Shown here: one piece after another, positions 35,405 through 42,841 of the stretch
Layout of the letters: every line of letters begins with the position of its first letter
Position numbering within the stretch: position 1 is the first letter of the stretch
Assembly: GCF_023016805.1 (NCBI RefSeq)
Contig: NZ_JALKCH010000002.1
Coordinates: 62,001-126,000, forward strand
Direction of reading: 5' to 3'
Length of the DNA: 64,000 bases
Source of the DNA: Ancylobacter crimeensis
GTDB taxonomy: Bacteria > Pseudomonadota > Alphaproteobacteria > Rhizobiales > Xanthobacteraceae
The notes under the pieces: model-generated
Database searches by the model: none
What the model saw: only the letters and a program-made list of their open reading frames with translations
Told to the model about the DNA's origin: nothing
Translations under genes and position numbers: made by a program

Positions 35405-36601
35405 ATGTTCCTGTCCAACGCCCATCCCGATTATCGTCAGCCCCTCGATCCGGCCGATGGCGACATGCTTGGCGAAGCCGGCGCCGATGCGGTGGACGCC
35501 TATCTGGCGCAGCGCGACAACCATGCACCCACCCCGCTCCATGCGCTGCCCGGCTTGGCCGCGGAGCTTGGCGTCGGTGCACTGCATGTGAAGGACGAGG
35601 GGTTCCGGCTCGGGCTCGGCAGCTTCAAGGCGCTCGGCGGCGCCTATGCGGTGGCACGGCTGGTGCTGGCAGAGGCCGGGCGAGCTCTCGGTCGCCCGGT
35701 CGAGATGGAGGAGATGCAGGAGCCGGCGGTGCGCGCCGTCGCGGCGGGGGTGACCGTCGCCTGCGCCACCGATGGAAACCACGGCCGCTCGGTGGCGCAG
35801 GGCGCGGGGCTGATGGGGGCTGCCGCGGCGATCTTCGTGCATTCCGGCGTCAGCGACGAGCGCGTCGCGGCCATCGCCCGTTATGGGGCGCGGATGATCC
35901 GGGTCGAGGGCACCTATGACGATTCCGTCGCCGAGGCCACCCGCGTGGCGCAGCAGGAGGGCTGGACCATCGTCTCCGACACCTCCTGGCCGGGTTATGA
36001 GCAGATTCCGGCGCTGGTGATGCAGGGTTACACCGCCATGGTGCGCGAGGCGCTGCGCCAGTTGCCCGAGCTGCCGACCCACGTCTTCGTGCAGGCCGGC
36101 GTCGGCGGCGTCGCGGCGGCAGTGGCGGCGCATCTGCAGCTGGTGCTGGGCGAGCGTCGCCCGCGCTTTATCGTCGTCGAGCCCGCCCGCGCGGCCTGTG
36201 TTTGTGAAAGCGTGCGCGTGGGCGCGCCGGTGCGGATCGCTCATGGCGAACCCACGGTGATGGCGATGCTCGAATGCTACGAGCCCTCGCGCATTGCCTG
36301 GCGGGTGCTCTCCCGCGCGGCGGATGCCTTCATGACCGTCGATGAGGAGGACGCCGTGGCGGTGATGAACCGACTGGCGCGCCCGGTCTTTGGCGATCCG
36401 GCCATCGTCGCGGGGGAAAGCGGCGGTGCCGGGCTGGCGGGGCTGCTGCGGGCGATGGCCACGCCGGAGATCCGCACCGCGCTCGATCTGGGGCCGTCCT
36501 CGCGCGTCTTCGTCATCAACACCGAGGGGGCGACCGACCCCGGACGTTATGCCGAGCTCGTAGGTCTGGCGCCTGATGTCGTCCGGGCTGGGCCGGCATG
36601 A
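35405..36601 (+). CDS. dpaL: Diaminopropionate ammonia-lyase
   Basis: PLP enzyme converting 2,3-diaminopropionate to pyruvate and two ammonia, 398 aa, fold type II. The PLP lysine lies in GLGSFKALGGAYAVARL; phosphate and ring contacts appear as CATDGNHGRSVA and VQAGVGGVAAAVAAH; the end of the fold has GESGGAGLAGLL and FVINTEGATDPG, all typical of YgeX/DpaL. Start ATG 35405 gives the family N-terminus (MFLSNAHPDYRQPL). First gene of three that overlap: the next start lies within its stop (ATGA). In E. coli ygeX also neighbours an M20-type peptidase gene, ygeY, which supports a shared salvage role. Confidence 0.93.
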   Translation: MFLSNAHPDYRQPLDPADGDMLGEAGADAVDAYLAQRDNHAPTPLHALPGLAAELGVGALHVKDEGFRLGLGSFKALGGAYAVARLVLAEAGRALGRPVEMEEMQEPAVRAVAAGVTVACATDGNHGRSVAQGAGLMGAAAAIFVHSGVSDERVAAIARYGARMIRVEGTYDDSVAEATRVAQQEGWTIVSDTSWPGYEQIPALVMQGYTAMVREALRQLPELPTHVFVQAGVGGVAAAVAAHLQLVLGERRPRFIVVEPARAACVCESVRVGAPVRIAHGEPTVMAMLECYEPSRIAWRVLSRAADAFMTVDEEDAVAVMNRLARPVFGDPAIVAGESGGAGLAGLLRAMATPEIRTALDLGPSSRVFVINTEGATDPGRYAELVGLAPDVVRAGPA

Positions 36602-37860
36602 GCGGCCTGGCGATCCATGAGGCGCGCCTGCTCGGCCGGCTGCACGCGCTTGGGCAGATCGGGCGTGATGGCGAGAACCGTCTCACCCGTCTCGCCGCCT
36701 CCGACACCGACCGCGCAGGGCGCGACGCTCTGGTCGGCTGGCTGCGCGAGGCGGACCTCGACGTTGTGGTCGATCGCATCGGCAACATCTTCGGCATCTG
36801 GCGGACTCATGCGAACGCCGCGGAAGCGCCGCTGCTGCTCGGCTCGCATATCGACACGGTCATTGATGCCGGCATCTATGACGGCTGCTACGGCGTGCTC
36901 GCCGGGCTGGAGGTGATCGAGACGCTGCGCGCCGCAGGCCTCACGCCGGTTCGTCCCATCGCGGTCGCCGCCTTCACCAATGAGGAGGGCGTGCGCTACG
37001 CACCCGACATGATGGGCTCCCTCGTCCATGCCGGCGGGCTTTCGGTAGAGGAGGCGCTGGCGAGCATCGGCACCGACGGCACAACGCTGGGCGCCGAGTT
37101 GGAGCGCATCGGCTATGCCGGCGTCGCCGAGCCGGGCTTCCTGCGCCCGCATGCCTATGTCGAACTGCACATCGAGCAGGGCCCGGTGCTGGAGCGCGAA
37201 GGCGTGCCGATCGGTGCGGTCGCGACGCTGCAGGGCATTTCCTGGCAGCGCGTGGTGATGGAAGGCACGGCCAACCACGCCGGCACGACCCCGATGTCGA
37301 TGCGCCGCGATGCCGGCTACGCCGCCGCGCGTGTCATCGCCTTCGTGAACGAGCAGGCGCGAAAGGCGCATGACCCTTCGGTCGCCACCGTCGGCTGCAT
37401 CGCCTTCGAGCCCAACGCGATCAACGTCATCCCGGCGCGGGCGACCTTCACCGTCGATCTGCGCGACCCGGACGAGGCGCGGCTCGCGGCCGGGGAAGCG
37501 GCGCTGGCCATCTTCCTCGACGAGGTGGCGGCCAGCGAAGGCGTGTCGGTCTCGGTTGAAAGACTGGCGCGCTTCTCACCCGTCGCATTCGATGCCGGCA
37601 TCGTCGCGCTTATTGAGCAGGCGGCCGCGGGCCGTGGGCTCGCCTATCAGCGCATGACCTCCGGTGCCGGGCATGATGCGCAGATGATGGCGCGCATGGC
37701 TCCGGCGGCGATGATCTTTGTGCCGAGCCTTGGTGGCATCAGCCATAATCCGCGCGAACACACGCCGCAGGCCGATCTGGTGGCCGGTGCCAATGTTCTG
37801 CTGGACGTCGTCGCCTGCCTCGCCGACGCAAAGGGAGACCGCCATGGCTATGGATCCTGA
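36598..37860 (+). CDS. Zn-dependent amidase, hydantoinase/carbamoylase (AllC/HyuC) family
   Basis: A 420-aa M20-clan hydrolase that removes carbamoyl or similar groups from amino-acid nitrogen. Metal ligands appear in LLGSHIDTVIDAGIYDG, AFTNEEGVRYAPDMMGS and VELHIEQGPVLE, and a late His in SLGGISHNPREHT. The dimerisation segment with GTANHAGTTPMSMRRDA is characteristic of the carbamoylase group. It overlaps the lyase gene by four bases and its last 17 bases overlap the next gene. It probably frees the amino acid that the lyase or another enzyme then uses; the true substrate (carbamoyl, formyl or other) is open. Confidence 0.9.
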   Translation: MSGLAIHEARLLGRLHALGQIGRDGENRLTRLAASDTDRAGRDALVGWLREADLDVVVDRIGNIFGIWRTHANAAEAPLLLGSHIDTVIDAGIYDGCYGVLAGLEVIETLRAAGLTPVRPIAVAAFTNEEGVRYAPDMMGSLVHAGGLSVEEALASIGTDGTTLGAELERIGYAGVAEPGFLRPHAYVELHIEQGPVLEREGVPIGAVATLQGISWQRVVMEGTANHAGTTPMSMRRDAGYAAARVIAFVNEQARKAHDPSVATVGCIAFEPNAINVIPARATFTVDLRDPDEARLAAGEAALAIFLDEVAASEGVSVSVERLARFSPVAFDAGIVALIEQAAAGRGLAYQRMTSGAGHDAQMMARMAPAAMIFVPSLGGISHNPREHTPQADLVAGANVLLDVVACLADAKGDRHGYGS

Positions 37861-39010
37861 GGCGCTCGAGCGCGAGATGACGATCTGGCGGCATGATCTC
37901 CACGCTCATCCCGAATTCGGCTTCGAGGAGCGGCGCACCAGCGCCTTCGTCGCGGCAAAGCTGCGGGAGATCGGGCTCGACGAGGTGGTCGAGGGCGTCG
38001 GCGGCACCGGGGTCGTCGGCACCCTGAAGCGTGGCACCGGCAACCGCGCCATCGCGTTGCGTGCGGATATGGACGCGCTGCGCATCGCCGAGCAGGGCAC
38101 CCACGCCCATGCGTCGCGTCATCCGGGCACGATGCACGCCTGCGGGCATGACGGCCACACCGCCATGCTGCTTGGCGCCGCCCGCCTTCTGGCCGGCGAA
38201 GGCGGCTTCGATGGAACGGTGCGCTTCGTGTTCCAGCCGGCCGAGGAGTGGGGGCAGGGCGCGCAGGCCATGCTTGATGACGGCTTGCTGGAGCGCTTTC
38301 CCTTTTCCGAGATCTACGGCCTGCACAACATGCCCGGGCTCGCGATCGGCCATGTCGAGACCCGGCCGGGGCCCATCATGTCGGCGGAGGACATTTTCGA
38401 GATCGTGCTGACCGGCATCGGCGGGCATGCCGCGCGCCCGCATCAGGGAAGCGAGGTGATGCTCGCCGCCTGCGCCACGGTGCTGAACCTGCAGGCCATC
38501 GTCTCGCGCCGGATCAGCCCGGCCGACATCGCCGTGGTCTCGGTAACCGAACTCATCACCGACGGTACCCGAAACGCCCTGCCGGGGCAGGCCCGCATTC
38601 TGGGTGATGCCCGTTCCTTCCTCCCGGAGGTGAGCGCAACGATCGAGCGGGAGATGCGTGCGATCGCCGAGGGCACGGCGCTGGCCCACAATGTGGCGGC
38701 GTCTGTGCGCTATGCCCGTGAATTCGTGCCGCTCGTCAACGATGCCGCCCTCGCGGACGAGGTGCTGAAAGCGGCACGAGGGGTCTGCGGACCGGAGCGG
38801 GTGGCGTCGGCGGAAGAGCCGATGACGGCTTCCGAGGACTTCGCCCGTTTCCTCGCCCATGTGCCGGGCTGCTTCGCCTTCGTTGGCAACGGGCCTTCCG
38901 CGCCGCTGCACAACCCGACCTATGACTTCGACGACGCCGGCCTGCTGCCTGGCACAAGGCTGCATGCCGCCATCGTGCGCACCCGTCTTCCCGTCGCGGA
39001 ACAGGCGTGA
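37844..39010 (+). CDS. M20-family amidohydrolase (hippurate/N-acyl amino acid hydrolase type)
   Basis: A 388-aa metallo-amidohydrolase. Characteristic motifs: WRHDLHAHPEFGFEE, GTMHACGHDGHTAMLL, FQPAEEWGQGAQAML, YGLHNMPGLAIG, GGHAARPHQGSEV, and the late MTASEDFARFL and LHNPTYDFDD. These match the HipO/aminoacylase branch, which splits N-acyl amino acids. Start ATG 37844, after AGGGAGACC, overlaps the end of the amidase gene by 17 bases; the frame is open further upstream inside the amidase gene but that part is not family-like. Third gene of the diaminopropionate operon, closed by a GC-rich hairpin at 39058. Confidence 0.93.
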   Translation: MAMDPEALEREMTIWRHDLHAHPEFGFEERRTSAFVAAKLREIGLDEVVEGVGGTGVVGTLKRGTGNRAIALRADMDALRIAEQGTHAHASRHPGTMHACGHDGHTAMLLGAARLLAGEGGFDGTVRFVFQPAEEWGQGAQAMLDDGLLERFPFSEIYGLHNMPGLAIGHVETRPGPIMSAEDIFEIVLTGIGGHAARPHQGSEVMLAACATVLNLQAIVSRRISPADIAVVSVTELITDGTRNALPGQARILGDARSFLPEVSATIEREMRAIAEGTALAHNVAASVRYAREFVPLVNDAALADEVLKAARGVCGPERVASAEEPMTASEDFARFLAHVPGCFAFVGNGPSAPLHNPTYDFDDAGLLPGTRLHAAIVRTRLPVAEQA

Positions 39011-39057
39011 AGGGGCGTCGGCGCGACAGGCCGGACGAGACCGGTTAAACAGCAGAA

Positions 39058-39100
39058 GGCGAGGGCCCGCAGGCCGATTCGCCGCCTGCGGGCCCTCGCC
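39058..39100 (+). terminator. GC-rich 17-bp hairpin after the diaminopropionate operon
   Basis: Arms 39058-39074 and 39084-39100 are perfect reverse complements with a nine-base loop. No T-run follows, so it may be a weak or factor-dependent terminator or an mRNA 3'-end stabiliser. The AmpG-like gene starts 28 bases later. Confidence 0.7.
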
Positions 39101-39128
39101 CGGATCACCGCCGCAGCCGAGGCGCCGA

Positions 39129-40538
39129 ATGAGCGACATCGCCCCGCCGGATCGAGCTGGAACGGACAGTCCCGCCCCCGCGCAGGGGCGCCCCGGCCTG
39201 CTGGCCGGGCTTACGGTCTATTTGCGCCCGCGCGTGCTGGCGGTCATGCTGCTGGGCTTTTCCTCCGGCCTGCCGCTGGCGCTCTCCGGTTCCACCCTGC
39301 TTATCTGGATGCGCGAGGCGGGGGTCGATCTCACCACCATCGGCCTGTTCGCGCTGGTCGGCACGCCCTACGCCATCAAGTTCCTCTGGGCGCCCGTGGT
39401 CGATGCGCTTCCGGTGCCGCTGCTGACGCGCTGGCTGGGGCGGCGGCGCGGCTGGCTGGTGCTGTCCCAGCTCCTGCTCGCCGCCGCGATCGCGCTGCTG
39501 GCGCTGGTCGATCCGGCCCGTGCCCCGGCCATGGTGGCGCTGGTCGCTCTGCTGGTCGCCACCGCCTCGGCGACGCAGGACATCGTGATCGACGCCTATC
39601 GCGTCGAACGGCTGGATCCCTCCGAACAGGCCGCCGGCATGGGCGCCTATGTCGCCGCCTACCGGGTCGGCATGGTGGTCTCGACCGCCGGCATCCTGTT
39701 CCTCGTCAGCGGCATCCAGGAAAAGCTCGGCGTGCCGGGTCCGGTGGCGTGGCGCTATGGCTATCTCGTCATGGCGGCGGCGGTGGGCATCGGCCTCATA
39801 ACCGCGCTGGTCTCGGGTGAGCCGTCCGCGCCGCAGGGAGCGGAGGCGGACGAGGAACGCCACGAGCGTCCCCTGAAGCGGGTATTTCATGCCGCTGCCG
39901 GAGCCTTTACCGAATTCCTCACCCGGCCGATGGCGGTGGCGATCCTCGCCTTCGTGGTACTGTACAAGTTCTGCGATGCCTTTGCCGGCACCATGACGGC
40001 GCCTTTCGTCATCGATCTCGGCTTCACCCGCACCGATTATGCGGCCATCGTGAAGGGGCTGGGCCTCGGCGCCACACTGGTGGGCGGCATTGTCGGGGGC
40101 ATGGCGGCGCGTTCGTTGCCGCTGGCGACCATGCTGTGGATCGGCGCGATCCTGCAGAGCGTCTCCAACCTCACCTTCGCCTGGCTGGCGACGCGAGGGC
40201 TGGATTACGGTGCCCTGTCCCTCGCCATCGTCGCGGAGAACTTCACCAGCGCCATCGGTACCGTGGTGTTCGTCGCCTATCTTTCGGGGCTCTGCCGCAA
40301 TCCGTTGCACACCGCCACCCAATATGCGCTGCTCACCGCGCTGGCGGCGACCGGCCGGACCTATCTTTCGGCGAGCGCGGGCTATGTGGCGGCGGAGCTT
40401 GGCTGGGTGTGGTTCTTCGCGGGTTCGCTGGTCACCGCCGTGCCGAGCCTGATCCTCCTCGCCTGGCTCCAGGCCCGCGGCCATTTTCGCGAGGAGGGGC
40501 TGGACGGGCGCCGGACACGCGCCGCCGCTGTCGGCTGA
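39129..40538 (+). CDS. AmpG-like muropeptide permease (MFS)
   Basis: Inner-membrane carrier of 469 aa, about 12-14 helices. The family start RVLAVMLLGFSSGLPLALSGSTL with WMREAGVDLTTIGLFALVG and PYAIKFLWAPVVDALPVP is the AmpG signature, together with ATQDIVIDAYRVE. AmpG brings anhydro-muropeptides from cell-wall turnover into the cytoplasm and is needed for AmpC induction in many bacteria. ATG 39129 is placed by the family N-terminus; upstream frame is mere read-through over the previous gene. Ends six bases before the converging recR stop. Confidence 0.9.
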   Translation: MSDIAPPDRAGTDSPAPAQGRPGLLAGLTVYLRPRVLAVMLLGFSSGLPLALSGSTLLIWMREAGVDLTTIGLFALVGTPYAIKFLWAPVVDALPVPLLTRWLGRRRGWLVLSQLLLAAAIALLALVDPARAPAMVALVALLVATASATQDIVIDAYRVERLDPSEQAAGMGAYVAAYRVGMVVSTAGILFLVSGIQEKLGVPGPVAWRYGYLVMAAAVGIGLITALVSGEPSAPQGAEADEERHERPLKRVFHAAAGAFTEFLTRPMAVAILAFVVLYKFCDAFAGTMTAPFVIDLGFTRTDYAAIVKGLGLGATLVGGIVGGMAARSLPLATMLWIGAILQSVSNLTFAWLATRGLDYGALSLAIVAENFTSAIGTVVFVAYLSGLCRNPLHTATQYALLTALAATGRTYLSASAGYVAAELGWVWFFAGSLVTAVPSLILLAWLQARGHFREEGLDGRRTRAAAVG

Positions 40539-40544
40539 GGGTGC

Positions 40545-41150
40545 TCAGAACGAAGTCCGCGCCCGGATCGCCGCTGCCAGCGTGCCCTCGTCGAGGTAAT
40601 CGAGTTCGCCGCCCACGGGAACGCCCTGGGCGAGGCGAGTGACCTTCACGCCGCTGTCCCGCAAGAGGTCGGTGATGTAATGCGCGGTGGTCTGGCCGTC
40701 GACCGTGGCGCCGAGGGCAAGCAGCACCTCGTTCACCTCCGGCTCATGTGCGCGCGTCACCAGCGCCTCGATGTTGAGATCGTCCGGCCCGATACCGTCG
40801 AGCGGGGACAATACGCCGCCGAGCACGTGATAGCGCGCATGGGTCGCGCCGGAGCGTTCCAGCGCCCAGAGGTCGGCGACATCCGCCACCACCACCAGCA
40901 TCGCCGCATCGCGGGTCGGGTCGGTGCAGACGGTGCAGGGGTTGCGCACGTCAATATTGCCGCAGACCCGGCACGTCTCCAGCTTGCCGAGCGCCTCTCC
41001 CATCGCAGCGGTGAGCGGGGCGAGCAGGGCCTCGCGCTTCTTGATGAGATGCAGCGCCGCCCGCCGGGCCGAGCGCGGGCCAAGGCCCGGCACGCGAGCC
41101 AGAAGCTGGATGAGGCGTTCGATCTCGGGGCCGGCGACGGCGCGGGACAT
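40545..41150 (-). CDS. recR: Recombination mediator RecR
   Basis: Zinc-finger and Toprim protein of 201 aa, usual length, acting with RecF and RecO to load RecA at gaps. The helix-hairpin-helix is at [19 protein letters not shown], the four-Cys zinc site at [16 protein letters not shown], and the Toprim acidic motif at [18 protein letters not shown]. The end, [19 protein letters not shown] (here [19 protein letters not shown]), is highly typical. Start ATG 41150; the upstream in-frame part is low complexity. In many bacteria recR follows dnaX and ybaB; here it stands alone between a transporter and an antiporter gene. Confidence 0.96.
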   Translation of the reverse strand: MSRAVAGPEIERLIQLLARVPGLGPRSARRAALHLIKKREALLAPLTAAMGEALGKLETCRVCGNIDVRNPCTVCTDPTRDAAMLVVVADVADLWALERSGATHARYHVLGGVLSPLDGIGPDDLNIEALVTRAHEPEVNEVLLALGATVDGQTTAHYITDLLRDSGVKVTRLAQGVPVGGELDYLDEGTLAAAIRARTSF

Positions 41151-41207
41151 GGGCGGCTCGCTTCGCGGGGGCGGTCGGATGGAGCGGTGTAGCCCAGCCC
41201 GGCATGC

Positions 41208-41252
41208 CGCGCCAAGAAAAGTCGCGCCAAGAAAAGTCGCGCCAATGGAGGT
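41208..41252. repeat. Three tandem 15-base repeats
   Basis: Two identical copies of CGCGCCAAGAAAAGT (41208-41222, 41223-41237) and a third diverged copy (41238-41252). They lie in the gap between the divergent recR and antiporter genes, within the upstream extension of the recR frame. Probably a slippage product; a regulatory role is not excluded. Confidence 0.85.
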
Positions 41253-41392
41253 CGCATAAGGGCGTTCTGCCCCGAGTACGCCCATCGGGCGAGCGGACGC
41301 CTATGTGACCGGGACGGCAGGAGGGCAGGCGCTTTTCCTCGACAGGCGGATGGGGGGCTTGCTAGCAGGGGGTGACCGAGCGAGAGGTGACG

Positions 41393-42841
41393 ATGGCAGG
41401 CGGAAGACGGATGACGGGCGGCGGGCTGTTTCTTGCCGTCATGTTTTCGGGGATGGGCGTCGTCCCGGCATTGGCGGCGGAAGGCGGGCCGGACGGCGCG
41501 TCCCTCTCCCTGTTCTGGGGCATTCCTTTCGCCGGAATCCTTCTGTCCATTGCCCTTATGCCGCTGCTGGCCGCACGCGTCTGGCATCATCATTCAGGCA
41601 AGATAGCTCTGTTCTGGGCGCTCGCCTTCCTCATGCCGTTCGGCGCGGTTTTCGGGGTCGAGGCGGCGGCGCATGCGCTGGTCCATGCCGCGCTCGCCGA
41701 ATATGTGCCCTTCATCGTGCTGCTGTTCACGCTGTTCACGGTGGCGGGCGGCATTCTTCTGACCGGCAACATCAACGGCACACCGGCGGTCAATACCGGG
41801 CTGCTCGCCATCGGCACGCTGCTCGCCAGCGTCATCGGGACCACGGGGGCTTCGATGGTGATGATCCGCCCGTTGCTGCGCGCCAATGATCATCGCCATC
41901 ACAATGTGCACCCCGTGGTGTTCTTCATCTTCCTGGTGTCGAACATCGGGGGAGCGTTGACCCCGCTCGGCGACCCGCCTCTTTTCCTCGGCTTCCTGAA
42001 GGGCGTGGACTTTTTCTGGACCACGCGGCATCTCGCTCTGGAAACGGCGCTGCTGGTTGGCCTGCTGCTGGCGGCGTTCTACTGGATGGACCGGTATTTC
42101 CAGGCCCGCGAGGCGGCGCTGCCGAAGCGTGCCGACCCGACGCCGGACACCGGTGGCGACCTGCCGCTCGGCCTGCGCGGCCGGCGCAACCTGCCGGTCC
42201 TCGCCGGAGTGATCGTCGTGATCCTCGCGAGTGCGGCCTGGCAGCCGGGGATCGCCTTTCATATTCTCGGCACCGACGTGCCGTTGCAGGCGGTGCTGCG
42301 CGACGTCGCGCTGCTCGCGCTGGCGGGCCTCTCGCTGGCCATGACCCCCGCTTTTATCCGCGAGCGCAACGGCTTCGACTGGGAACCGATCGCCGAAGTG
42401 GCGCGCCTGTTCGCCGCGATCTTCCTCGCCATCGTGCCGGTGATCGCGATGCTGCGGGCCGGCAGCGAGGGGCCAATGGGCGGCTTGGTGGCGCTCGTCA
42501 CCCGGCCGGACGGTGAGCCCTTTGTGCCCGGCTATTTCTGGATGACCGGCGTGCTTTCGGCCTTCCTCGACAACGCCCCGACCTATCTCGTCTTCTTCAA
42601 TCTCGCGGGCGGCGATGCGGCGACGCTGATGACCACCCATGCCCGCACGCTGGAGGCGATTTCGGCGGGAGCGGTCTTCATGGGCGCACTCACCTATGTC
42701 GGCAACGCGCCCAATTTCATGGTGCTGGCCATCGCCCGCTCGCGCGGGGTCAGGATGCCGGGTTTCTTCGGCTATATCGGCTGGTCCGCGCTGTTCCTGC
42801 TTCCCGGCTTCGTGCTGGTGACGTGGCTGTCCTTCCTCTAG
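41393..42841 (+). CDS. Sodium:proton antiporter-like protein (NhaD/citrate-transporter family)
   Basis: Integral-membrane protein of 482 aa with about 12 helices, ion transporter superfamily. The first hydrophobic segment (LFLAVMFSGMGVVPALA) may be a signal sequence. Conserved stretches include GGILLTGNINGTPAVNTGLL, GTTGASMVMIRPLLRAN, FLVSNIGGALTPLGDPPLFLG and FLDNAPTYLVFFNLAGG, all found in putative Na+/H+ antiporters of the alphaproteobacterial NhaD-like group. ATG 41393 follows GAGAGGTGAC; a GTG at 41372 is in frame. Its stop overlaps the converging treY stop by four bases. Confidence 0.87.
   Translation: MAGGRRMTGGGLFLAVMFSGMGVVPALAAEGGPDGASLSLFWGIPFAGILLSIALMPLLAARVWHHHSGKIALFWALAFLMPFGAVFGVEAAAHALVHAALAEYVPFIVLLFTLFTVAGGILLTGNINGTPAVNTGLLAIGTLLASVIGTTGASMVMIRPLLRANDHRHHNVHPVVFFIFLVSNIGGALTPLGDPPLFLGFLKGVDFFWTTRHLALETALLVGLLLAAFYWMDRYFQAREAALPKRADPTPDTGGDLPLGLRGRRNLPVLAGVIVVILASAAWQPGIAFHILGTDVPLQAVLRDVALLALAGLSLAMTPAFIRERNGFDWEPIAEVARLFAAIFLAIVPVIAMLRAGSEGPMGGLVALVTRPDGEPFVPGYFWMTGVLSAFLDNAPTYLVFFNLAGGDAATLMTTHARTLEAISAGAVFMGALTYVGNAPNFMVLAIARSRGVRMPGFFGYIGWSALFLLPGFVLVTWLSFL

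Noticed and set aside
39105-40484. Minus-strand open frame of 459 codons over the AmpG-like gene
   Set aside because: Low-complexity, Gly/Arg/His-rich shadow of a membrane protein gene.
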